Below the pieces are notes generated by a model that did not search any database, had not been told where the DNA came from, and saw only the letters and a list, made by a program, of their open reading frames with translations. A stretch of DNA of 64,000 bases from Corynebacterium urinipleomorphum. Lineage in GTDB: Bacteria; Actinomycetota; Actinomycetes; Mycobacteriales; Mycobacteriaceae. Positions 20,256-28,069 of this stretch are shown here, piece by piece. Every line of letters starts with the position of its first letter. Positions within the stretch are counted from its first letter, which is position 1. The stretch covers positions 571,393 to 635,392 of the forward strand of contig NZ_LT706965.1 in the NCBI RefSeq assembly GCF_900155535.1. The letters run 5' to 3'. The position numbers and the translations under genes are program-made.

Positions 20256-21746
20256 GTGCTTTCCCGTGACCATACCCAGCGAAGAAAACGGCCCAACCCG
20301 AACAGGTGGCCGTTTTTCGCTGTCGTGTCGCTGGGGTTGCTCATGGTCGCGCTGGATAACTCCATCCTCTATACGGCGCTCCCGGAGCTGGATGCGCAGC
20401 TCGGGGCGACCGCCTCGCAGTCTTTGTGGATCATCAATGCATATCCATTGGTGATCACGGGACTGCTGCTGGGCTCTGGTTCGCTCGGCGACCGCATCGG
20501 TCACCGCCGAATGTTCATGGTGGGGTTGGTCGTTTTTGGTTTGGCGTCCCTCGCCGCCGCATTCTCTCCCACGGTGTGGGCGCTTGTCGCCGCTCGAGCT
20601 TTCTTGGGGGCGGGTGCCGCGACGATGCTTCCCGCCACTCTCGCTCTGGTCAACCAGATCTTCCCGGGGGAACGGGAACGCAACCTGGCTATGAGCATCT
20701 GGGTGTCGGCTGCGGTGCTTGGCGCGGCCCTCGGCCCGGTGGTCGGCGGCGCGCTGCTGGAATTCTTCTGGTGGGGCTCGGTCTTTTTGATCAACGTTCC
20801 CGTGGTGGTGATCACTCTCGTGCTCACCGTCCTGATCGGCCCGCGCAACAAACCGAATCCCGACAAGCACTGGGACCTTGTCTCTTCGGTCTTCGCCCTT
20901 TTCGCCTTGTCGGGTTTGACCATGACCATCAAGGAGGCCGCGCGCCTGGACACGCACCCGGTGACGCTCGCCGTCTCCGCGGTAGTGATGACCATCGGCG
21001 CGATCCTTTTCGCGCACCGGCAGAAAAAGCTCGACGATCCGTTGTTGACCCTCGATGTCTTCTCTAACCCGATCTTCACCGGCGGCGTCATCGCAGCTAC
21101 AGGCGCCATGTTCGTGGAGATCGGGGTGGAGATGACCACCACGCAGCGCCTCCAGCTTGTCGACGGCTTCTCCCCCTTCCATGCCGGCCTAGCCATCGGC
21201 GTTGTTGGCTTCGCCGCCCTTCCGTTCTCCGTCGCCGGCGGCGCAGTGCTCCACCGCATCGGGTTCCGCACGATCGTCTCCGGCGGATTCGCCGCGTGCA
21301 TTGTCGGCGCGCTCATCGCGTGGTGGGGTTCGGCCATCGACAACTTCCCCGTGTTCCTCGGCGGCGTGATCGTTCTCGGTGCCGGCGCGAACTTAGCCAT
21401 GTCTGTGTCCTCCACCGCCATCATCGGCGCCGCCCCGCCGCAGCGTTCGGGCATGGCTGCGGGTGTTGAGGAAGTCTCCTACGAGTTCGGCACTCTCATT
21501 ACCGTCGCGGTTTCCGGCTCCATGCTCACCTCATTGATGCTCACGTTCCTCCCGCCGGAGCTCGCGTCCGCCGGTATGGACGCCATTTACGATCCCGCGA
21601 CCCACGATGCCGCCGCCCCCGCCTACGCCCACGCCCACGAACTCGTGATCGCTTTCCACGCGCTCGCCGCCGCCGTTCTCTGCGCTCTTACCGCCTGGTG
21701 TTTCCGCGGCAACCCGAAGTCACCGGGCGTTTCACGAGACGCATGA
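20256..21746 (+). CDS. MFS exporter, DHA2 (14-helix) drug:H+ antiporter family
   Basis: About 496 residues with 14 predicted membrane segments. Motif D1-like LDNSILYTALPELDAQLGA follows the first helix and the loop 2-3 motif GSLGDRIGHRR is clear, both typical of the EmrB/SmvA/LfrA group. It likely exports cationic or amphipathic compounds with proton exchange. I chose the GTG at 20256, preceded by GGTGGAGGGG; the frame remains open far upstream but crosses copC. It diverges from copC over a 200-bp gap. No regulator gene is adjacent. Confidence 0.9.
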   Translation: MLSRDHTQRRKRPNPNRWPFFAVVSLGLLMVALDNSILYTALPELDAQLGATASQSLWIINAYPLVITGLLLGSGSLGDRIGHRRMFMVGLVVFGLASLAAAFSPTVWALVAARAFLGAGAATMLPATLALVNQIFPGERERNLAMSIWVSAAVLGAALGPVVGGALLEFFWWGSVFLINVPVVVITLVLTVLIGPRNKPNPDKHWDLVSSVFALFALSGLTMTIKEAARLDTHPVTLAVSAVVMTIGAILFAHRQKKLDDPLLTLDVFSNPIFTGGVIAATGAMFVEIGVEMTTTQRLQLVDGFSPFHAGLAIGVVGFAALPFSVAGGAVLHRIGFRTIVSGGFAACIVGALIAWWGSAIDNFPVFLGGVIVLGAGANLAMSVSSTAIIGAAPPQRSGMAAGVEEVSYEFGTLITVAVSGSMLTSLMLTFLPPELASAGMDAIYDPATHDAAAPAYAHAHELVIAFHALAAAVLCALTAWCFRGNPKSPGVSRDA

Positions 21747-21768
21747 GCAGAGCACATAAAAAGGAATT

Positions 21769-21791
21769 GCACCCAGAGTCACCCTGGGTGC
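21769..21791. terminator. Bidirectional terminator between the MFS gene and tRNA-Val
   Basis: 8-bp perfect stem GCACCCAG / CTGGGTGC with a 7-nt loop. T-rich tracts follow on both strands (GATTAGTTTT on plus; AATTCCTTTTT on minus). It serves both convergent units. Confidence 0.75.
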
Positions 21792-21802
21792 GATTAGTTT
21801 TG

Positions 21803-21874
21803 TGGTCCCAGCTGGGATCGAACCAGCGACCTTTCCGGTGTGAACGGAACGCTCTTCCACTGAGCCATGGGACC
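21803..21874 (-). tRNA. tRNA-Val (anticodon CAC)
   Basis: A full cloverleaf: acceptor GGTCCCA / TGGGACC, D-arm, anticodon stem TTCCG / CGGAA around loop TTCACAC, and T-arm with TTCGATC. CCA is not encoded. It reads the GTG codon. Confidence 0.95.
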
Positions 21875-22232
21875 GTTGCGTTTTTGGCGCGAGGGATACA
21901 TTAACACCGCAGGGCCACAAGACCATAATCGCCCCCTCAGGCACGGGAAACAGGTTCAGGGAAACGACACTTAGACAGCCACGGTCAGTACGGCGCAACG
22001 GCTTGGGTGACAAACGGATCGACGGCTGACCGCGATGATGAAGTGACCGCAACCGAAGAGAACGCTCGACGGCGCCACGGGACGGTGAAGTGGAGGCGCT
22101 GCCGCGGTCGAAAAGCGTGCAAAGCGGACCCCGCAACCAGCGCGAAAATGAGTCACAACGACGGGATTTGGTCGAATGCGGGGCGACACATTAGAGTTTC
22201 TAGTCGCACAAGTTCACAGCGAACGAATGCAT
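21875..22232. other. 358-bp gap between divergent tRNA genes
   Basis: No supported gene. Small open frames occur on both strands but show no ribosome site or coding signature. It should carry the promoters for tRNA-Val (minus) and for the plus-strand tRNA cluster. Confidence 0.5.
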
Positions 22233-22305
22233 GCGGATGTAGCGCAGTTGGTAGCGCATCACCTTGCCAAGGTGAGGGTCGCGAGTTCGAGTCTCGTCAT
22301 CCGCT
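22233..22305 (+). tRNA. tRNA-Gly (anticodon GCC), copy 1
   Basis: Cloverleaf with acceptor GCGGATG / CATCCGC and anticodon arm CACCT TGCCA AGGTG (loop TTGCCAA). Encoded CCA follows the discriminator. The body is identical to copies 2 and 3. Confidence 0.97.
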
Positions 22306-22335
22306 CCAAGTCCCCACGCGGGACTTAAAACATAA

Positions 22336-22407
22336 GCGCGATTAGCTCAGCGGTAGAGCACTACCTCGACACGGTAGGGGTCACTGGTTCGATCCCAGTA
22401 TCGCGCA
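22336..22407 (+). tRNA. tRNA-Val (anticodon GAC), copy 1
   Basis: Acceptor GCGCGAT / ATCGCGC, D-arm GCTC/GAGC, anticodon stem CTACC / GGTAG and T-arm ACTGG TTCGATC CCAGT fit a standard cloverleaf. The 7-nt anticodon loop is TCGACAC, which puts C rather than the near-universal U at position 33. Otherwise normal. Confidence 0.93.
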
Positions 22408-22455
22408 CGAAGATCAATCAACGATCTTCTTCGTGCAAGCACCGTCTTGCACGAT

Positions 22456-22528
22456 GCGGATGTAGCGCAGTTGGTAGCGCATCACCTTGCCAAGGTGAGG
22501 GTCGCGAGTTCGAGTCTCGTCATCCGCT
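22456..22528 (+). tRNA. tRNA-Gly (anticodon GCC), copy 2
   Basis: Identical in sequence to copy 1 over the mature tRNA. CCA is not encoded here (CTA follows the discriminator T). Confidence 0.97.
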
Positions 22529-22587
22529 CTAGGTACACAACCTGTCACGCACGGGTTGGTACTGTGAAAGAGGCGGAAATCGCCCGC

Positions 22588-22658
22588 GGTGGAATGGCCG
22601 AGTGGTGAGGCAAAGGTCTGCAAAACCTTGTACACGGGTTCGATTCCCGTTTCCACCT
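22588..22658 (+). tRNA. tRNA-Cys (anticodon GCA)
   Basis: Acceptor GGTGGAA / TTCCACC, anticodon stem AAGGT / ACCTT around loop CTGCAAA, T-arm CGGG TTCGATT CCCG. Encoded CCA follows. Lies between the repeated Gly and Val genes. Confidence 0.96.
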
Positions 22659-22679
22659 CCATATTCATGTGAATATTGC

Positions 22680-22751
22680 GCGCGATTAGCTCAGCGGTAG
22701 AGCACTACCTCGACACGGTAGGGGTCACTGGTTCGATCCCAGTATCGCGCA
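22680..22751 (+). tRNA. tRNA-Val (anticodon GAC), copy 2
   Basis: Identical to copy 1, including the unusual C at position 33. CCA is not encoded (CAA follows). Confidence 0.93.
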
Positions 22752-22769
22752 CAAGGACTACGGTCCTTT

Positions 22770-22842
22770 GCGGATGTAGCGCAGTTGGTAGCGCATCACC
22801 TTGCCAAGGTGAGGGTCGCGAGTTCGAGTCTCGTCATCCGCT
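22770..22842 (+). tRNA. tRNA-Gly (anticodon GCC), copy 3
   Basis: Identical to copies 1 and 2; encoded CCA follows. It is the last tRNA of the cluster, with a strong terminator a few bases later. Confidence 0.97.
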
Positions 22843-22848
22843 CCACTA

Positions 22849-22877
22849 CCCCGGCGACGAAAATCGCCGGGGTTTTT
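22849..22877 (+). terminator. Terminator of the tRNA cluster
   Basis: Perfect 9-bp stem CCCCGGCGA / TCGCCGGGG, 6-nt loop, then TTTTT. It begins 7 bp after the last tRNA-Gly. Confidence 0.93.
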
Positions 22878-22927
22878 CTGTGTCCAGTGATCAGCTCCTA
22901 AGCCTCACCCCACCTACGCTGGACCAC

Positions 22928-23569
22928 ATGAACGAACGAATCATCGGCCCAGGCACCGCCACAGAAGAGATCCGTGCGGTGGCTATCACGACGGCATTCG
23001 GATCCTTCACCTCCGGCGGCACGTCCGGGGCGCTTGGCAACGACGCGGACAAACAGGTCATGCTCGCACTGCGCGAATGGGCCGACGTCGTCCTTGTGGG
23101 GTCCGGGACGGTCAAGGCAGAGGACTACGGCCCGGCGGACATTCCTCTCGCGGTGGTGTCGCGCTCCCTCGACTTCGACACAACGGCGAAACTCTTCAGC
23201 GGCACTCCCCCGCTGATTCTCACGCCCGACGAGTCGCTGACCAACGCGAGCCTCGCCGAGCAGCGCGACGCTCTCGCACAGGCAGGTGCAGAACTCGTCG
23301 GGACGGGAACAGGCGGGGCGCAAGAGATCGTCGATACGCTCCGCGCGCGGGGGCTTGGCCGCATCGTGTGCGAGGGAGGCCCGTCGCTGTACGCCGCGAT
23401 GTTCGAAGCATCGCTTATCGACGTCCTCCACCTCACCGCCGCCCCCTACGTCAACGGCGAGCCCGCCGGCCTGTCCGGCGACATCGACGTGGAGCTCGAG
23501 CTGGAGGACGTGCACTCCGCCGGTTCCCATATCTTCGCCCGCTACCGGCGGGTGGGCGCAGGAAACTAG
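22928..23569 (+). CDS. RibD C-terminal-domain reductase (DHFR-like fold)
   Basis: The 213-residue protein has only the reductase half of RibD, an NADPH-dependent DHFR-like fold. Supporting segments are DVVLVGSGTVKAEDYGP near the N-terminus and RIVCEGGPSLYAAMFEASLIDVLHLT near the C-terminus. The substrate is uncertain; it need not be the riboflavin intermediate. I chose the ATG at 22928. The open frame continues upstream, but it crosses two tRNA genes and their terminator, so that part is not coding. Confidence 0.88.
   Translation: MNERIIGPGTATEEIRAVAITTAFGSFTSGGTSGALGNDADKQVMLALREWADVVLVGSGTVKAEDYGPADIPLAVVSRSLDFDTTAKLFSGTPPLILTPDESLTNASLAEQRDALAQAGAELVGTGTGGAQEIVDTLRARGLGRIVCEGGPSLYAAMFEASLIDVLHLTAAPYVNGEPAGLSGDIDVELELEDVHSAGSHIFARYRRVGAGN
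23412..23423 (-). repeat. Dispersed 12-mer CGTCGATAAGCG, copy 4
   Basis: Exact copy on the minus strand. The plus-strand gene reads it as Leu-Ile-Asp (CTT ATC GAC). Confidence 0.9.
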
Positions 23570-23594
23570 TGGCCGTTTAGTAGTTTTGGGGGCT

Positions 23595-24899
23595 GTGACT
23601 ACCCGCATGAACGCAATTCGCTCCGCCTGGTCCTCCCCCGCACCGGATCAGCCTCAGAATTGGCCGGCTGTGGCCAATGCGTTCCTGTGGCCGCTGGCTC
23701 TCCTCCTCGTCGTCCACCGCGTGTTCGCCGTGGCGCTGCCCGGAACCGTCACCGACGACTTCACCACCGTGTGGTCCGCCGCCCGGCGGTTTGTCCTGCG
23801 GGAACCGGTGTACAACGAGGTCTACTACCACGTCGACCCGCACTACCTGTACAACCCGGGCGCCACACTGCTGCTCTCCCCGCTGGGGCTGGTGGACAAC
23901 ATGCCCGCTGTCCGCGCACTGTTCATCCTCGCTAACGCCGCCTGCATCATCGCCGCACTGGCGTGGTTGACCCGGTTGGCGGGGCGCACCCTCGCATCCC
24001 CGGTGTTCCCGGGCGCCATCGCACTCGCCTTCACCACTGAGGCAGTGACCAACACACTCGGCTTTTCCAACATCAACGGGATTCTGTTCCTCGGTCTCGT
24101 GGTCTTCCTCGCCTGGCTATTAGGGGAAGGAAACGGGTCCTCGTGGGCTGCCGGCGCAGTCTTAGGCTTGTGTATCCTGGTCAAGCCGATGTTCGCCCCG
24201 CTACTACTGCTGCCCCTGCTGCGTCTGGACTGGCGCGCGATCGTCGGCGCAATCGTCGTGCCGGTGGTGTTCAACGCGGTCGCGTGGCCGCTGACTCCTG
24301 GCGCACGCGACTACATCGACGTCGTCGCACCGTACCTGAAGCAAACCCGTGACTACGCCAACTCATCGCTAGCCGGTGCAGCTGTCTATTTCGGAATGCC
24401 GGGATGGCTCCATGCCGGGCTGTTCCTTCTGTTCGCAGCGGCAGTGCTCGCAGCTGTGGTCGCCCTCGCTCGGTTCCGCTACACCGCACCGTGGATGTGG
24501 GCCGCCACCACAGCGGCTGTCCTGTTGGCCGGTGTCTGTTTACTTTCCTCGCTCGGGCAGGCCTATTACTCCATGATGCTCTTCCCCGCCGTGTTCACTC
24601 TGGGAAGCCGTCTCAGCGCGTTCCGCTCCCCGGCCGCGTGGGCGGGAATAATTCTGTGCCTGTCACCGCTGAGCTGGGTAGTGGAGGGCCACTATGTCGC
24701 CGGCCGTTGGCTGGACACGTTCCTGCCCACAGTGGGCTGGGCGGTGTTCATCGTCGCGGTCGCCGCATGGGCGGTAGCAGCCGCGCTCAACACACCGGTG
24801 GCGGAGGCTACAGAAGCAACGACGCACTCCCGGACATTCAACCGACCTGAAAGGACGCAACGCCATGGCGGAAAACACGAAGTACAGCGACTGGACTGA
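23595..24899 (+). CDS. GT87-type polyprenyl-phosphate-mannose mannosyltransferase (DUF2029 family)
   Basis: The approximately 434-residue protein has about ten membrane segments. The first large outer loop carries acidic residues (TVTDDFTTVWSAARRF), as expected for GT-C glycosyltransferases that use lipid-linked mannose outside the membrane. YNPGATLLLSPLGLV is typical of the DUF2029/GT87 family. PimE and relatives that extend PIM and lipomannan belong here, so a role in envelope mannosylation is likely; the exact linkage is unknown. Start is the GTG at 23595 or the ATG at 23607. Its 3' end overlaps msrB by 35 bp. Confidence 0.82.
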   Translation: MTTRMNAIRSAWSSPAPDQPQNWPAVANAFLWPLALLLVVHRVFAVALPGTVTDDFTTVWSAARRFVLREPVYNEVYYHVDPHYLYNPGATLLLSPLGLVDNMPAVRALFILANAACIIAALAWLTRLAGRTLASPVFPGAIALAFTTEAVTNTLGFSNINGILFLGLVVFLAWLLGEGNGSSWAAGAVLGLCILVKPMFAPLLLLPLLRLDWRAIVGAIVVPVVFNAVAWPLTPGARDYIDVVAPYLKQTRDYANSSLAGAAVYFGMPGWLHAGLFLLFAAAVLAAVVALARFRYTAPWMWAATTAAVLLAGVCLLSSLGQAYYSMMLFPAVFTLGSRLSAFRSPAAWAGIILCLSPLSWVVEGHYVAGRWLDTFLPTVGWAVFIVAVAAWAVAAALNTPVAEATEATTHSRTFNRPERTQRHGGKHEVQRLD

Positions 24900-25284
24900 G
24901 CAGCAGTGGCGTGAGCGCCTGAGCCCCGAGGAGTACCACGTGCTCCGCGAGGCCGGCACGGAGCCTCCCGGAGTCGGCGAGTACACCGACACCACCACCG
25001 AGGGTGTGTACCGCTGCCGCGCCTGCGGCGAGGAGCTATTCCGCTCCACAGAGAAATTCGAGTCCCACTGCGGGTGGCCGTCCTTCTTCTCCCCGCTGGC
25101 AGGCGACAAGATCATCGAGCGCGAAGACCGCTCGCTCGGCATGGTGCGCACCGAGGTGCTTTGCGCCAACTGCGAATCCCACCTCGGCCACGTCTTCGCC
25201 GGAGAGGGCTACGACACCCCGACGGACCTGCGCTACTGCATCAACTCCATCTCCATGACGCTGGAGAAAAAGCCGGTCCAATAA
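24865..25284 (+). CDS. msrB: Peptide-methionine (R)-S-oxide reductase
   Basis: The 139-residue enzyme repairs the R form of methionine sulfoxide in proteins. Two zinc CXXC pairs are present (CRACGE, CANCES), as are CGWPSF and the catalytic Cys in RYCINSISM. A GAAAGGA ribosome site lies inside the end of the preceding gene. Length and motifs are complete. It starts within the preceding gene in another frame, so the two are probably co-expressed. A terminator follows. Confidence 0.97.
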   Translation: MAENTKYSDWTEQQWRERLSPEEYHVLREAGTEPPGVGEYTDTTTEGVYRCRACGEELFRSTEKFESHCGWPSFFSPLAGDKIIEREDRSLGMVRTEVLCANCESHLGHVFAGEGYDTPTDLRYCINSISMTLEKKPVQ

Positions 25285-25305
25285 TTGGGCACTGCAGCGA
25301 AAAAC

Positions 25306-25338
25306 GCCTGTTCACGCGGTGAGCGTGGACAGGCTTTT
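25306..25338. terminator. Bidirectional terminator between msrB and hemQ
   Basis: 12-bp stem GCCTGTTCACGC / GCGTGGACAGGC (one G-T pair), 5-nt loop, TTTT on plus and a matching A-run before the stem for the minus strand. It separates the two convergent genes. Confidence 0.88.
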
Positions 25339-25350
25339 CGTCGATAAGCG
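25339..25350 (+). repeat. Dispersed 12-mer CGTCGATAAGCG, copy 5 (intergenic)
   Basis: Exact copy directly after the terminator T-run, in the gap between the convergent msrB and hemQ genes. No protein coding explains it. Confidence 0.92.
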
Positions 25351-25358
25351 GGCTGCTC

Positions 25359-26060
25359 TTAAGGCAGAACCTCGATGATCTCAGCGACATCCGCGACGCG
25401 GCGTCCGGAGAAGAACGGCAGCTCCTCGCGCACGTGGAGACGCGCCTCGGTGTAGCGCATCTTGTGCATCAGGTCGGAGATGCGCTCCAGCGTCGGTGCC
25501 TCGAAGGCGAGCATCCACTCGTAGTCGCCGAGGGAGAACGCCGACATCGTGTTGGCGCGCACATCCTTGTACTCGGCTGCGGCCTGTCCGTGCTCAATGA
25601 GCAGACGGCGGCGCTTATCCGCATCCATGATGTACCAGTCGTAGGAACGCGTGAACGGGTAGACCGTGATCCAATCCTGCGGCTCCTCACCCATGATGAA
25701 CGCCGGAAGGTGGCCACGGTTGAACTCCGCCGGACGGTGCAGCCCCACGCCGATCCAGAAGACCTCGAGCGCCTGGCCGAACACCGTCGTGCGGCGGAAG
25801 TCGTTGTATGCCTTCTGGATGTCGGAAAATTCCTCCGCGTGCCACCAGATCATCACATCCGCTTCCGCGCGAATACCGGAGATGTCGTAGATACCGCGGA
25901 CGACGACCTTGCCTTCCTCCTCGAGGCGGGCGAAGAAGTTCTTCACCTCGGCGATGATCTCCGAGCGCTCATTGCCCAGCGCCCCCGGGATCGCACGGAA
26001 CGTGGCCCACTGGGCGTAGCGCTGTGTGTTGTTGAGCTTCTCAATGTCCGGCTGTGTCAT
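25359..26060 (-). CDS. hemQ: Coproheme decarboxylase HemQ (chlorite dismutase-like)
   Basis: The 233-residue protein catalyses the last step of the coproporphyrin-dependent heme pathway of Gram-positive bacteria, decarboxylating coproheme to heme b. It has the family segments MIWWHAEEFSDIQKAYNDFRR and TVYPFTRSYDWYIMDADKRR, with the conserved Tyr/Lys of the active-site loop. I placed the start at the ATG at 26060 (TQPDIEKLNNTQRYAQWATF), because the longer frame adds 28 residues unlike the family. Confidence 0.95.
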   Translation of the reverse strand: MTQPDIEKLNNTQRYAQWATFRAIPGALGNERSEIIAEVKNFFARLEEEGKVVVRGIYDISGIRAEADVMIWWHAEEFSDIQKAYNDFRRTTVFGQALEVFWIGVGLHRPAEFNRGHLPAFIMGEEPQDWITVYPFTRSYDWYIMDADKRRRLLIEHGQAAAEYKDVRANTMSAFSLGDYEWMLAFEAPTLERISDLMHKMRYTEARLHVREELPFFSGRRVADVAEIIEVLP

Positions 26061-26192
26061 TGCGGCGCATCCTTTCTTCCCGCACGCGGGAGGTCCAACA
26101 AAAGTTCTATACGCCGATCCTACCGTGCACCCTGCCGCGGGCAACGGCGCGCCTCCACAGAATGGTGCCAGCGTCTAGATAGCTTGGAACGC

Positions 26193-26840
26193 GTGACACA
26201 TTCGGACCACCCGCAGCTCTCCGCCGCCCCCTCCCCAACATCCACCGCCACCAAGGATGGGGAGTCCGCGACAATTCCCGCTGAGTTCAACGAAGCCGTG
26301 GAATCGATGCACCGCGCACAGTTGCGGCCGGAGATCAGCCTGGGCACCATCCGCCCACCGCAGCGTCCCGCACCGTACAGCCACGCGGTGGGGCTCGAGG
26401 TGCAGGAGCTTGACGACGACGCGCCAATCCCCACCGACTCCCAAGGCGACGCCTTCGGCCGCCTGATCCTCCTGTACTCCCCTTCTTCGGAGGAGACGTG
26501 GGAAGGTTCGATGCGCTTAGTCGCCTATATCCAGGCGGACATGGACGACGCGGTGGCTTCCGACCCGCTCCTGCCGGATGTGGCGTGGCAGTGGCTCGGC
26601 GAATCCCTTGCCGAGTCCGGGGCCGACTACACCGATCTCGGCGGCACCGTGACCTCGACGTCCTCGGTTCGCTTCGGTGAGATCGGTGGCCCACCGCGCG
26701 CCTACCAGATTGAAATGCGCGCCTCATGGACCGCGACCGGTACGGACTTGTCCCACCACGTCGAGGCGTTCTCCAAGGTCCTCGCTCACGTCGCCGGCCT
26801 GCCGCCCGAGGGCGTCGCAGGCATTGACGGCCGCCGCTAA
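26193..26840 (+). CDS. DUF3000 family protein
   Basis: The 215-residue soluble protein is of unknown function. The segment FNEAVESMHRAQLRPEISLGTIRPPQRPAPYSHA and the C-terminal DLSHHVEAFSKVLAHVAGLPPEGV match the actinobacterial DUF3000 family. It starts at a GTG at 26193; the long open frame before it overlaps hemQ antisense. It lies 3 bp upstream of the RNase D gene, a pairing conserved in actinobacteria that hints at a link to RNA metabolism. No catalytic residues are obvious. Confidence 0.85.
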   Translation: MTHSDHPQLSAAPSPTSTATKDGESATIPAEFNEAVESMHRAQLRPEISLGTIRPPQRPAPYSHAVGLEVQELDDDAPIPTDSQGDAFGRLILLYSPSSEETWEGSMRLVAYIQADMDDAVASDPLLPDVAWQWLGESLAESGADYTDLGGTVTSTSSVRFGEIGGPPRAYQIEMRASWTATGTDLSHHVEAFSKVLAHVAGLPPEGVAGIDGRR

Positions 26841-26843
26841 ACC

Positions 26844-28055
26844 ATGCCCCATTCCCACCGGCACCCGAAAGGGGCCGACTACGAGCTGGACGCAACACCG
26901 GAGGGGTACAGGCGCGCCGCCGACGCTCTGTCCCGCGGACGTGGCCCCTTCGCCATCGACACTGAACGCGCCTCCTCGTACAGGTACGACGACCGCGCGT
27001 TCCTAGTCCAGGTCTTCCGCCGCGATGCGGGCACTTTCCTTCTCGCTCCCGAGGGACACCGCTCCGAATTCCAGGAAATCCTCGCACCGGTGCTGAACGG
27101 CGAAGACTGGATTGTCCACGCAGCTCCCGAGGATTTGCCCAGTTTGGCGGAGCTCGGCCTGTACCCCGGCACGCTTTTCGATACCGCGTTAGCGGGACGC
27201 ATCCTCGGATTCGACAAACCCAACCTCGGAGCCATGGTCGAAGAGTTCTGCGGGGTCCACTTGGAAAAGGGACACGGCCGCGAGGACTGGTCCGAGGTGC
27301 CCCTGCCACCGGAATGGCTCGTATACGCCGCCGAAGACGTCATCTACCTCAACGAGCTCGCTGAAGCGCAGGCGGAGCTTCTTGCCGCTACGGACAAACT
27401 GGACATTGCCGACGAGGAATTCGCCTTCATCGTCGCCGAGTACGCCGAATGGGAACCCACCCACAAGACGTGGCGGGACATGAAGGGGATCTCGCACCTG
27501 AAGAAGAGCGAATCCCTCGCCGTTGCCCGGACTGCCTGGGAGGTGCGCGACAGTCAGGCTCGCGCCCGTGACCTGTCCCCGTCGTTGCTGTTACCCAACA
27601 AAGTCCTCCTCGCCATGGCGAAGGAGCTTCCCCGCACTCCGCGGGATCTAAGAATGATCCCCGGATTCCCCCGTCGCCGCAGAGGTGCTGTGGAGTCGTG
27701 GTTCTCGGTTCTTGAATCGGTCTACGAATCAGACCCCGCCGACTGGCCCGAGAGAGAGCACAAGCTCGACCACGACAGCCTTCCACCCGGAAAGTCCGCG
27801 TGGCAGCGCCACCACCCAGATTCATGGGAGTCGGTGCAGGCAATGCGCTCGGCGGTGGCCTACACGGCCAGCCAGCTGGAGATCCAACCGGAAGTGCTCA
27901 TCACTCCGGCGCTACTGCGTCAAGCAGTGTGGACCGTGACACAAGAGCCCGGGCCATGGAGCACCCACCGAGTTGCAATTCTGCTGCGCGCACTCGGTGC
28001 ACGCGAGTGGCAGATCGCCGAAGTCGCGCCGCTGTTCCAGCTCATCGGGACGTAG
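26844..28055 (+). CDS. rnd: Ribonuclease D (DEDDy exonuclease with HRDC domain)
   Basis: The 403-residue 3'-5' exoribonuclease shows the DEDD acidic residues in FAIDTERA, HAAPEDL, FDTALAGRIL and the YAAEDVIYL motif with the Tyr of the DEDDy class. An HRDC domain follows (about residues 220-295), then a C-terminal extension. It trims the 3' ends of structured RNAs such as tRNA precursors. Convergent with dxs, with only 14 bp between stop codons. Confidence 0.94.
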   Translation: MPHSHRHPKGADYELDATPEGYRRAADALSRGRGPFAIDTERASSYRYDDRAFLVQVFRRDAGTFLLAPEGHRSEFQEILAPVLNGEDWIVHAAPEDLPSLAELGLYPGTLFDTALAGRILGFDKPNLGAMVEEFCGVHLEKGHGREDWSEVPLPPEWLVYAAEDVIYLNELAEAQAELLAATDKLDIADEEFAFIVAEYAEWEPTHKTWRDMKGISHLKKSESLAVARTAWEVRDSQARARDLSPSLLLPNKVLLAMAKELPRTPRDLRMIPGFPRRRRGAVESWFSVLESVYESDPADWPEREHKLDHDSLPPGKSAWQRHHPDSWESVQAMRSAVAYTASQLEIQPEVLITPALLRQAVWTVTQEPGPWSTHRVAILLRALGAREWQIAEVAPLFQLIGT

Positions 28056-28069
28056 TGCCCGAGAAACCT

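Noticed and set aside
21732..22136. Minus-strand 134-codon frame near the tRNA-Val gene
   Set aside because: It runs through the tRNA-Val gene and the terminator and has no ribosome site.
22414..22668. Minus-strand open frame across the tRNA cluster
   Set aside because: It is the complement of tRNA-Gly and tRNA-Cys genes; such translated tRNA sequences are a known annotation artefact.
22676..22927. Upstream extension of the RibD-C reductase frame
   Set aside because: The extension translates through a tRNA-Val, a tRNA-Gly and a strong terminator, so it cannot be protein coding.
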